Made by a program: the position numbers and the translations under genes | Notes under the pieces: model-generated | Databases searched by the model: none | The model's input: only the letters and a program-made list of their open reading frames with translations | Told to the model about the DNA's origin: nothing | In this document: positions 1-6,298 of the stretch, in pieces | How positions within the stretch are numbered: position 1 is the first letter of the stretch | Layout: each line of letters begins with the position of its first letter | Source of the DNA: Nitrosomonadaceae bacterium | GTDB taxonomy: Bacteria; Pseudomonadota; Gammaproteobacteria; Burkholderiales; Usitatibacteraceae | NCBI GenBank assembly: GCA_021300055.1 | Contig: JAJTHU010000091.1 | Location: 1-7,873, forward strand | Direction of reading: 5' to 3' | Length of the DNA: 7,873 nucleotides

Positions 1-165
1 CCGTTCTAGAACCGCCTCGTGCTCCCACCGAGTGATCTTCCGGACAACACCTTTCGTGCACTGCGGCTTGATCGAGCATTTTGTGCAGGCCGATGACCAG
101 TACTTATGGATCACCTTGCCGTCTTCCGTGCTGGTGAAGCGATAGATCGCACGCGCAACGAATCG
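1..165 (-). pseudogene. IS1182-type transposase fragment, 5'-truncated, runs off the left edge
   Basis: Reading the minus strand from 165 gives 55 open codons with no start codon and no stop before the window ends. The translation contains AIYRFTSTEDGKVIHKYWSS, then a C-x2-C-x5-C cluster (CTKCSIKPQC), then RKITRWEHEAVLER. Order and wording match, from memory, the region of IS1182-family DDE transposases where a small cysteine cluster precedes the RxITRWEHExVL motif. The N-terminal part of the transposase, including its first catalytic region, is missing, because comEA occupies the sequence immediately upstream. Recognisable similarity starts about four to six codons after the comEA stop codon and is in the same frame. 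The C-terminal end and any terminal inverted repeat would lie outside the window. I infer a remnant left by insertion followed by deletion or rearrangement. The family call is fairly sure; whether the 3' end is intact cannot be seen. Confidence 0.75.
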
Positions 166-597
166 CTATTTCTTCGCTGGCTCGGCCTTTTTGTCTTCTT
201 TCACAGGCTTGTCCGACTTTTCTTTCTTCGCTTCGGTCTTCTTTGCGTCGGCAGCCATTGCCTTTTCGGCGGGCTTCGTTGCTGCTGAGGTCGCTGGCTT
301 GCTATCTGCTTTCGATGTGGCGGCAGGCGGGTCAATCTTGGTGACGCCGGTCAGCGTTACTTTTGACTTGAGGTTTTCAAACGTGGCGTCGCCGATGCCG
401 CTCACCTTCTTAAGGTCTTCAAGCGACTTGAACGGACCATTCTTGGTGCGGTAGTCGACGATGGATTGCGCCTTCACCGGGCCAACGCCGGGCAACGACT
501 CAAGCTGTTCTTTGGTGGCGGTATTGATGTTGACGGCGGCAAAGGCGATGTTAATCGTTGCTACGAACGCAATGAGAATTCCGAATAGACGTTTCAT
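166..597 (-). CDS. comEA: ComEA-like secreted helix-hairpin-helix DNA-binding protein
   Basis: This 143-residue protein starts with a signal peptide (residues 1-20, MKRLFGILIAFVATINIAFA, likely cut before AVNINTA). The ComEA core follows at about 22-85: VNINTATKEQLESLPGVGP and a second hairpin, VSGIGDATFENL. The two GxG hairpins (LPGVGP at 35-40, VSGIGD at 65-70) are the helix-hairpin-helix elements that contact the DNA backbone. ComEA proteins bind incoming double-stranded DNA in the periplasm and ratchet it across the outer membrane during natural transformation. Residues from about 90 to 143 form a low-complexity tail rich in Lys, Ala, Glu and Pro, probably disordered. The ATG at 597 is preceded by GGAG (603-606 on the plus strand) with 5 bases of spacing, which fixes the start. 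A 223-bp spacer separates it from rfaD, so it probably has its own promoter. Whether the cell is competent cannot be told from this gene alone. Confidence 0.87.
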   Translation of the reverse strand: MKRLFGILIAFVATINIAFAAVNINTATKEQLESLPGVGPVKAQSIVDYRTKNGPFKSLEDLKKVSGIGDATFENLKSKVTLTGVTKIDPPAATSKADSKPATSAATKPAEKAMAADAKKTEAKKEKSDKPVKEDKKAEPAKK

Positions 598-746
598 AAA
601 AGCTCCAGAGTATTTGAGTAATCAGTGCGAGACGCACCGGCGAGCTTCAGCACGTAAACGTGAAAGTCAACGTCACAAAAAACGTCGATCACCGTTTCTG
701 CATGCGCCTGCGCGCTTTCGGAAAACGCCGGCAACTAAGGCACGTT

Positions 747-778
747 GACAGTTTTTGACTCGATACTGTCTCGTATCG
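747..778. repeat. Two overlapping inverted repeats in the rfaD-comEA spacer
   Basis: GACAGT (747-752) pairs with ACTGTC (765-770) around a 12-base loop. CGATAC (761-766) pairs with GTATCG (773-778) around a 6-base loop. The two stems share bases 765-766 and lie within each other's loops, so only one can form at a time. Neither is followed by a T-tract on the minus strand. They could be alternative RNA structures behind rfaD, or operator half-sites upstream of comEA. The function is unknown. Confidence 0.35.
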
Positions 779-783
779 CATTG

Positions 784-802
784 CGCGCTCGTTGCGAGCG
801 CG
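784..802 (-). terminator. Terminator-like hairpin after rfaD (no T-tract)
   Basis: CGCGCTCG (784-791) and CGAGCGCG (795-802) form a perfect 8-bp GC-rich stem with a 3-base loop, starting 18 bases past the rfaD stop codon. The minus-strand sequence that follows is CAATGCG, without a run of T, so this is not a classical intrinsic terminator. It may stabilise the 3' end of the rfaD message or assist termination. The structure is directly visible; its role is inferred. Confidence 0.45.
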
Positions 803-820
803 AACGATCTGAGAGCGCAG

Positions 821-1828
821 TTAACCCTGCGCGGCTAACCAAGGAATGTAGCGCGCAACACCTTGCTCCACCGTGAGGAACTCGTCGCTGTAGCCCGCCG
901 CGCGCAAGGCAGAAAGATCAGCCTGCGTGAAGCTCTGATACTTGCCCTTGAGCGCATCGGGGAACGGGATGTACTCGAGGCTACCAGCTGCGCGCATTTC
1001 TTCGATCGACTGCGCGGCTTGGCCGTTGAGTGCGCGGCACGCGTTAATGGTGGCAACGGCGGCGTCGTTAAAGGTCTGGCTGCGTCCCGTGCCGAGGTTG
1101 AAGATGCCGGAAACTTCCGGATTGTCGAGGAAGAACAAATTGACCTTCACCACATCTTCGACGGAGACAAAGTCGCGGCGTTGCTCGCCGTTAGCGTATC
1201 CATCGCTGCCTTCAAACAGCTTCACTTTGCCGTTGGCGCGGTACTGATTGAAAAAGTGATACGCGACTGACGCCATACGGCCTTTGTGTGACTCACGCGG
1301 CCCGTAAACATTGAAGTAACGAAAGCCCGCGATCTGCGATGGCGCATCGGCAAAGTCGTTACCAACGCGTGCACGCACGGCTTGGTCGAACAGGAACTTC
1401 GAGTAGCCATACACATTGAGCGGTGACTCGTGCTCGCGCGACTCAACAAACGTCGCGCCACCGCCGTACACGGCAGCCGACGACGCGTACAAAAACGGCA
1501 CGGCTTCTTCAAGCGCCCACTCGAACACCGATAGCGAGTAGCGGTAGTTGTTTTCCATCATGTAGCGGCCGTCGCTCTCCATGGTGTCGGAGCACGCCCC
1601 TTCATGAAAGATCGCTTCGAAGTCGCCTGAAAGCTCACCCGATTCGACCACCGACAGAAAATCTTTCTTGTCGACATACTCAGCGATTTCACAATCGACG
1701 AGGTTGCGAAACTTGCCGGCGCGCGTGAGGTTATCGACCGCGATGATGTCGCGAATACCGCGCTCATTGAGCGCCTTAACGATGTTGCTGCCGATAAATC
1801 CGGCTGCGCCGGTAACGATGTAGCTCAT
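821..1828 (-). CDS. rfaD: ADP-L-glycero-D-manno-heptose 6-epimerase (HldD/RfaD)
   Basis: This 335-residue protein converts ADP-D-glycero-beta-D-manno-heptose to ADP-L-glycero-beta-D-manno-heptose, the last step in making the activated heptose of the lipopolysaccharide inner core. It is a cytosolic extended short-chain dehydrogenase fold enzyme. The NADP-binding glycine motif GAAGFIG is at residues 7-13. The S/Y/K active site is visible as ASSAAVYGG around 115-123 and Y140-x3-K144 in NVYGYSK. FNVYGPRESHKG at about 172-183 carries the second lysine (K182), which matches the catalytic Lys178 of the E. coli enzyme, and GEQRRDFV is at about 214-221. The length is normal for the family. The ATG at 1828 has AGGA (1836-1839) 7 bases upstream. 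It lies 23 bp downstream of rfaE1, which supplies the same pathway, so the two are almost certainly co-transcribed. Confidence 0.97.
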   Translation of the reverse strand: MSYIVTGAAGFIGSNIVKALNERGIRDIIAVDNLTRAGKFRNLVDCEIAEYVDKKDFLSVVESGELSGDFEAIFHEGACSDTMESDGRYMMENNYRYSLSVFEWALEEAVPFLYASSAAVYGGGATFVESREHESPLNVYGYSKFLFDQAVRARVGNDFADAPSQIAGFRYFNVYGPRESHKGRMASVAYHFFNQYRANGKVKLFEGSDGYANGEQRRDFVSVEDVVKVNLFFLDNPEVSGIFNLGTGRSQTFNDAAVATINACRALNGQAAQSIEEMRAAGSLEYIPFPDALKGKYQSFTQADLSALRAAGYSDEFLTVEQGVARYIPWLAAQG

Positions 1829-1851
1829 TCGAAATTCCTAACCAATTTGAT

Positions 1852-2787
1852 CTAGCCGATCACACGCGCAAGTTCGTCGCGCGAAACCGTGGCGGTACCC
1901 AATTTGCCCACCACCACACCCGCTGCGCGATTGGCAATGCGCATGGCGGTATGCATATCCTGGCCCGCCGCAAGCATGAGGCCCAACGTCGCGATCACGG
2001 TGTCACCCGCACCTGAGACATCGAAAACCTCACGCGCCTGCGTGGGTTCGTGCATGGCCCCTGCCCCGGTGAAGAGTGACATCCCCTCCTCTGAGCGCGT
2101 GACCAACAGCGCTTCCAGCGACAAATCATCACGCAGCTTCTCCGCACGCGCGGCAAGGTCATTCTCATCGCGCCAACGCCCCATCACTTCGCGGAACTCG
2201 CTGCGGTTCGGCGTGAGCAAAGTCGCGCCGCGGTATTTCGAATAATCATCACCCTTCGGGTCGATGAGGATGCGCTTGCCGTGGCGCTTGGCGGCGTCAA
2301 TCATCTTGGTGACGTGCGTTAGGCCGCCCTTGCCGTAGTCAGAAAGAATCACGACGTCATGCGCATCTACCATCGCTTCGAAGTCGCCGAGCTTGTCCTC
2401 GAGCACTTCACGAGACGGCGGCGTTTCGAAGTCGATCCGCATCAGTTGCTGCTGACGTCCGATGACGCGCAACTTAACAGTGGTGGGCAGCGAGGCATCT
2501 TTGTGGAAGTGTGTGGCGACGTTTTCCGCAGCGAGCAAATCTGCCAACGCACGACCGGGTTCGTCGTCTCCGACAACCGATAGCAAGGTTGCCTGGCCAC
2601 CGAGTGACGCGATATTGCGCGCGACGTTGGCCGCGCCGCCCGGACGTTCCTCCGTCTTGCGCACGTGCACGATCGGCACCGGTGCTTCCGGGGAAATGCG
2701 CGATACCTCGCCAAACCAGTAGCGGTCGAGCATGACATCGCCGACAACAAGCACACGGGAGGAAGCAGTATTGGGGAGGGTCAGCAT
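1852..2787 (-). CDS. rfaE1: D-glycero-beta-D-manno-heptose-7-phosphate kinase (HldA/RfaE1)
   Basis: This PfkB/ribokinase-family sugar kinase adds the 1-phosphate to D-glycero-D-manno-heptose 7-phosphate in the ADP-heptose pathway. Counting from the ATG at 2787 it has 311 residues. VLVVGDVMLDRYWFG near the N-terminus, RISPEAPVPI, RPGGAANVARN (PfkB signature 1), ILSDYGKGGL and DVSGAGDT (signature 2, catalytic Asp at about 262) are all present. E. coli HldE is a fusion of about 477 residues with a C-terminal adenylyltransferase. Here only the kinase half is encoded, so a separate hldC/rfaE2 must exist elsewhere. A TTG directly in front (2788-2790) could also start the protein, one residue earlier. 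A TAA stop about 15 bases further upstream in this frame limits the choice to these two. No strong Shine-Dalgarno is visible. The upstream spacer follows a terminator, so rfaE1-rfaD probably form their own transcript. Confidence 0.95.
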   Translation of the reverse strand: MLTLPNTASSRVLVVGDVMLDRYWFGEVSRISPEAPVPIVHVRKTEERPGGAANVARNIASLGGQATLLSVVGDDEPGRALADLLAAENVATHFHKDASLPTTVKLRVIGRQQQLMRIDFETPPSREVLEDKLGDFEAMVDAHDVVILSDYGKGGLTHVTKMIDAAKRHGKRILIDPKGDDYSKYRGATLLTPNRSEFREVMGRWRDENDLAARAEKLRDDLSLEALLVTRSEEGMSLFTGAGAMHEPTQAREVFDVSGAGDTVIATLGLMLAAGQDMHTAMRIANRAAGVVVGKLGTATVSRDELARVIG

Positions 2788-2813
2788 CAAAATGAAAGTC
2801 GTTTATTGGCGGG

Positions 2814-2842
2814 CAGTTTCGAGCATTTTTTGCCTGAAACTG
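2814..2842 (-). promoter_or_regulatory. Hairpin in the rfaE1 leader
   Basis: CAGTTTC (2814-2820) and GAAACTG (2836-2842) form a perfect 7-bp stem. Inside it, GCA and TGC add 3 more pairs around an A-rich loop on the minus strand, separated from the outer stem by an A-C mismatch and a G-U pair. It ends 26 bases before the rfaE1 ATG and no T-tract follows on the minus strand, so it is not a plain terminator. It could affect translation or stability of the rfaE1 message. The structure is visible; the role is a guess. Confidence 0.45.
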
Positions 2843-2881
2843 CGCGTCGTTGCTAGGGTTTTACTTTTTTTAGAACGCCAC

Positions 2882-2912
2882 AAAAAACCGTCGCGAGCGC
2901 GCGAAGTTCGCG
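2882..2912 (-). terminator. Intrinsic terminator of the lapA-lapB-pyrF-ugd unit, with a competing arm
   Basis: On the minus strand, 14 bases after the ugd stop codon, come three short arms. TCGCG (2891-2895) pairs with CGCGA (2900-2904) around a 4-base loop, and three bases later a run of six T follows (2882-2887), the layout of an intrinsic terminator. The middle arm can instead pair with the outer TCGCG (2908-2912) around a 3-base loop, which would leave the terminator stem unformed. The terminator stem is only 5 bp but wholly GC apart from its closing pair. Strength and use of the alternative fold are not known. Confidence 0.6.
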
Positions 2913-2926
2913 TGCGCAGTAGGTTT

Positions 2927-4261
2927 TCAGGCATTCCCAGACTGGCGACGACCAATGGGATAGTACTCGAAACCATTCTCAGCCATGACCTCTGGCTCAT
3001 AGAGGTTGCGGCCATCGAATACGATCGGCGCTTTGAGTGCCGACTTCATCGCCGCGAAATCGGGCGCGCGGAAGGTTTTCCATTCCGTGACGATGGCCAG
3101 CGCATCTGCCCCCGCCAGTGCAGCCATCGCGCTCTCAGCGAACTGCACGTGTTCCCCTGAGACAAGCTGTTGCGCCTCGTGCATGGCAACTGGGTCAAAC
3201 GCAACAATCTTCGCGCCGCGCTTGGTGAGGTCGTCAATCAACACCAGAGACGGTGCTTCGCGCATATCGTCAGTGTTTGGCTTGAACGCCAAGCCCCAAA
3301 GCGCGATCGTCTTGCCGGCAAGATTCTCGCCAAAGCGCTTGACGATCTTATGCGTCAACACATGCTTCTGTGCGTAGTTGACTTGCTCGACGGCGTTGAG
3401 CAATTTCAGGTCAAGGCCCGCTTGCGTTGCGGTGCGCTGCAGTGCCTGCACATCTTTCGGGAAGCACGACCCGCCGTAGCCGATGCCGGGATACAAGAAG
3501 TGATAGCCAATCCGTGGATCGGAACCGATTCCTTTGCGCACCGCTTCGATATCCGCACCGAGTTTTTCCGCTAGCAATGCGAGTTCGTTCATGAATGAAA
3601 TACGCGTCGCGAGCATCGCGTTGGCGGCGTACTTGGTGAGTTCTGCTGAGCGCACATCCATGACCATGATGCGATCGTGATTACGCTGGAAAGGCGCGTA
3701 AAGCTTGCGCATCGCCTCGACGGCGTCCGCACTATCCGCGCCGATGATGATGCGATCCGGACGCATGAAGTCTTCAACCGCCGCGCCCTCTTTCAGGAAC
3801 TCGGGGTTGGAGACAACCGAGAATGACGTTGTGGATCCTCGCTTGGCGAGTTCCTCTGCGATCGCCTCGCGCACCTTATCGGCCGTACCAACGGGCACCG
3901 TGGACTTGTCGAGCACAATCTTTGGGCTCGTCATGTATTTGCCGACGTTGCGCGCGGCGGCGACGACGTATTGCAAATCTGCGGAGCCGTCTTCGCCAGG
4001 AGGCGTGCCGACCGCAATCATTTGAATATCGCCAAACGCGACGGCTTCTTGAATATCCGTGGTGAAACGCAAGCGTCCGGCCGCCACGTTGTTAGCGACG
4101 ATCTCCTTAAGCCCCGGTTCGTAAATCGGGATGCCGCCAGACTTCAGAATGTCGATCTTGCGTGGGTCGACGTCCAGGCAGAGCACTTGATTCCCGACGT
4201 CGGCCAAACACGCGCCCGACACCAAGCCCACATAACCAGTACCGATAACGGTGAGTTTCAT
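2927..4261 (-). CDS. ugd: UDP-glucose 6-dehydrogenase
   Basis: This 444-residue cytosolic enzyme oxidises UDP-glucose to UDP-glucuronate in two NAD+-dependent steps. The Rossmann motif MKLTVIGTGYVGLVSG is at the N-terminus (GxGxxG at 7-12), and VGTPPGEDGSADL is at about 84-96. STVPVGT is at 120-126, SNPEFLKEGAA at 151-161, and the helix with K210 and N214 in ELTKYAANA follows. The catalytic cysteine is C266 in GYGGSCFPKD. The C-terminal UDP-binding domain has WGLAFKPNTDDMREAPS. Length and all key residues are those of an active enzyme. It begins 3 bases after the pyrF stop (TAG AAA ATG) without a clear Shine-Dalgarno, which suggests translational coupling. UDP-glucuronate feeds capsule and exopolysaccharide sugars and, where the arn genes exist, aminoarabinose on lipid A. 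Its place beside LPS genes fits such an envelope role. Confidence 0.97.
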   Translation of the reverse strand: MKLTVIGTGYVGLVSGACLADVGNQVLCLDVDPRKIDILKSGGIPIYEPGLKEIVANNVAAGRLRFTTDIQEAVAFGDIQMIAVGTPPGEDGSADLQYVVAAARNVGKYMTSPKIVLDKSTVPVGTADKVREAIAEELAKRGSTTSFSVVSNPEFLKEGAAVEDFMRPDRIIIGADSADAVEAMRKLYAPFQRNHDRIMVMDVRSAELTKYAANAMLATRISFMNELALLAEKLGADIEAVRKGIGSDPRIGYHFLYPGIGYGGSCFPKDVQALQRTATQAGLDLKLLNAVEQVNYAQKHVLTHKIVKRFGENLAGKTIALWGLAFKPNTDDMREAPSLVLIDDLTKRGAKIVAFDPVAMHEAQQLVSGEHVQFAESAMAALAGADALAIVTEWKTFRAPDFAAMKSALKAPIVFDGRNLYEPEVMAENGFEYYPIGRRQSGNA

Positions 4262-4264
4262 TTT

Positions 4265-4996
4265 CTAGAGCACACTTTCTAGCGAGTGGTTGATGGCGGC
4301 AAGTGTGGCAATCGGATCTTTCGCGCTCGTGACAGAGCGCCCAATGACCAAAAAGTCGCTGCCCATTCTAATCGCGTCGACGGGCGTGACCACGCGCGAC
4401 TGATCGCCCTTGGCGTCGTCTGCAAGGCGAATGCCCGGGGTAATGAGTTGAAACGCGGCGCCGAATTTCTGCTTCATCTGCGGCGCTTCTTGCGCCGAGC
4501 AGACGATGCCATCCATACCCGATGCGTTGGCCAGCGCGGCGTAGCGTGCGACCACCGCGTCGCTATCGGGCTCCAAGCCGATTTCAGGTAACTCAGCAGC
4601 ACTCATGCTCGTGAGCATGGTCACCGCGATCAGGATCGGCTTGTCACGGCCCGGCAAGGTGTTGCTCGCGACAGCCTCGGCCGCCGCTTCCATCATGCGA
4701 CGTCCACCTGCGGCATGCACGTTGATCATCCACGCGCCGAGTTTGGTGGCGGCACGACACGCACCGGCGACCGTGTTGGGAATGTCGTGGTACTTGAGAT
4801 CGATAAAGACATCAAAGCCACGCGATTGCAGTGACTCAACAACCTGCGGGCCACCAGCGGTGTAGAGCTCTTTGCCAACCTTGACTTGGCACAGCGTGGG
4901 TTCAAGTCGCGCGGCGAGCGCCAGCGCGTCTTTGGGTTCGGCGAAGTCAAGTGCGACGATGATGGGCTTACGAGCGCGTTTGCTTGGTGTCGACAT
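4265..4996 (-). CDS. pyrF: Orotidine 5'-phosphate decarboxylase
   Basis: This 243-residue enzyme converts OMP to UMP, the last step of de novo pyrimidine synthesis. The barrel motifs are complete: IIVALDF with Asp17, QVKVGKELYTAGGP with Lys39, and the catalytic FIDLKYHDIPNTV (D66, K68, D71). ITPGIRLADDAKGDQ and VIGRSVTSAKDP, the phosphate-binding loops near the C-terminus, are also present. The length suits the E. coli-like group of the family (about 230-245). The ATG at 4996 lies 21 bp after lapB and no good Shine-Dalgarno is visible, so translation may depend on coupling. The order lapA-lapB-pyrF is also found in E. coli, where the three form an operon, so this is an old conserved arrangement rather than a local oddity. 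UMP is the source of UDP-glucose used by the next gene, ugd. Confidence 0.97.
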   Translation of the reverse strand: MSTPSKRARKPIIVALDFAEPKDALALAARLEPTLCQVKVGKELYTAGGPQVVESLQSRGFDVFIDLKYHDIPNTVAGACRAATKLGAWMINVHAAGGRRMMEAAAEAVASNTLPGRDKPILIAVTMLTSMSAAELPEIGLEPDSDAVVARYAALANASGMDGIVCSAQEAPQMKQKFGAAFQLITPGIRLADDAKGDQSRVVTPVDAIRMGSDFLVIGRSVTSAKDPIATLAAINHSLESVL

Positions 4997-5017
4997 GGCT
5001 GATAACGAGTGTGCGGC

Positions 5018-6298
5018 CTAGCCGCGTTTGTTTTTCTGGTTTTCGATGTGCTCGGCTTGCAAGCGCGCGAGATGGCGTTCCGCCGTGTCGTACTCTGCGG
5101 TGCGTCGCGGCGGGAACGTATCCCAACCATTGCACGCCGGGCAATGCCAATACCATTGCTTGGCCTTAAAGCCGCAACTGCGGCACAAATAGACCGCGAG
5201 CCGACTGGCGTGGCTATGAACGAGCGACTTCAACGTTTCGAGGTCGGCTTTGCGATCGTCGGTCGCCGCGAGCACGCGTGCTTCGAGCAAGTGGTCCAGC
5301 CCGACGAGGGTAGGATTCAAACGCAAATCCTCTTTCACCAAGTCCGCCGCTGCGTCAGCGCCCTGCTCTTTCAAGGTTGCCTTGAACAGAATCGTGAATA
5401 TGTCGAGCGAAGGATATTGCGATTGCATGCGCGATAGCTCGGCTAAGCCCTCGGCACCTTTGCCCAACGCTTGATGCGCGCACAAGAAGCCCTCTGCCGC
5501 GAGCCCAAGGTAGCTCGCGTCTTGTGCTTCGATGGCGCGCCATACGGCGATGGCTTCGGCATGGCGCCCCTGGCTTTCGAGCCATTGACCACGCAGCAGA
5601 TTGGCGCGCACACAGAGCGGATACTCGCGCAGCGCATGGTCGAGCTGTGCATTCGCGTCTGCCTGCGCGTCTGCGGATGCATTGGCTGCATGCAACTCGA
5701 CGGCGAGTTCGCAATGAAAGTTGGCGATCACCGCCGCGTGTTTGCGCTTTTCAGCAGGTAAGTCACTATCGAGCATGCGCGCAATATCAATGGCACGACG
5801 CCAGTTGCGTTCTTGCTGATACAAATTGAGCAGCAGCGACAACGCTGTATGGCGGCGCGCTTCCGGCGCCCCACGCATGTCGATGACATCGAGCAGGATT
5901 TTCTCGGCGTGATCGAGCAATCCCGACTTGTGATAGTCGAGCGCGGTCTCGTAGAGTGCCGCGGTGCGCTCGTCCGTGGTGAGGCCACTGCGCTCGGAGA
6001 GCGCCTTGTGCACACGCAACGCGCGATCAATCTCGCCGCGACGGCGGAACAGGCTTCCCAACGCAAACTGCAACTCAACGACTTCCGGGTGCTGACGCGA
6101 TGCCTCCAGCAAGGCTTCGATCGCCTGATCGGGCTGCTCGTTCAGCAAGAAGTTCAGCCCTTGAAAATACGCACGCGGCAATTCGCGCGATTGGGTCAGC
6201 AGATGCTTGACGTCGATACGCGCCCCCAACCAGCCTAGGGCGAAGAACACCACGGCCGAGACAAACAACCACGGCAGCCAAGACAGAAACGCTTCCAT
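5018..6298 (-). CDS. lapB: Lipopolysaccharide assembly protein LapB (YciM)
   Basis: This 426-residue protein has one N-terminal membrane helix (about 5-25), then a long series of TPR-like helical repeats (about 40-340), then a rubredoxin-like zinc ribbon. The ribbon cysteines are C372-x2-C375 in YLCRSCGF and C386-x2-C389 in YWHCPACNGWDTF. This matches E. coli LapB, an inner-membrane protein facing the cytoplasm that works with FtsH to control degradation of LpxC and so sets the rate of lipid A synthesis. The protein is somewhat longer than the E. coli form (389). About 30 extra residues, charged and likely helical, follow the zinc ribbon. The start codon overlaps the lapA stop by one base (TAATG), a classical coupling arrangement that should keep the two products in proportion. 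The family is certain; the LpxC role in this organism is by homology. Confidence 0.95.
   Translation of the reverse strand: MEAFLSWLPWLFVSAVVFFALGWLGARIDVKHLLTQSRELPRAYFQGLNFLLNEQPDQAIEALLEASRQHPEVVELQFALGSLFRRRGEIDRALRVHKALSERSGLTTDERTAALYETALDYHKSGLLDHAEKILLDVIDMRGAPEARRHTALSLLLNLYQQERNWRRAIDIARMLDSDLPAEKRKHAAVIANFHCELAVELHAANASADAQADANAQLDHALREYPLCVRANLLRGQWLESQGRHAEAIAVWRAIEAQDASYLGLAAEGFLCAHQALGKGAEGLAELSRMQSQYPSLDIFTILFKATLKEQGADAAADLVKEDLRLNPTLVGLDHLLEARVLAATDDRKADLETLKSLVHSHASRLAVYLCRSCGFKAKQWYWHCPACNGWDTFPPRRTAEYDTAERHLARLQAEHIENQKNKRG

Noticed and set aside
106..288. Plus-strand frame over the comEA tail rich in Phe and Leu
   Set aside because: It is the antisense of the lysine- and glutamate-rich comEA tail, which automatically reads as Phe/Leu-rich. 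No signal supports it as a membrane peptide gene.
745..773. TTGACA on the plus strand, a perfect -35 hexamer
   Set aside because: No -10-like hexamer lies 16-18 bases downstream, and it would drive transcription antisense into rfaD with no gene to read.
2732..3160. 142-codon open frame on the plus strand across the ugd end and the rfaE1 leader
   Set aside because: It lies antisense to two well-identified genes, has no recognisable domain, and its composition follows from the GC-rich minus-strand codons. It is a shadow frame.
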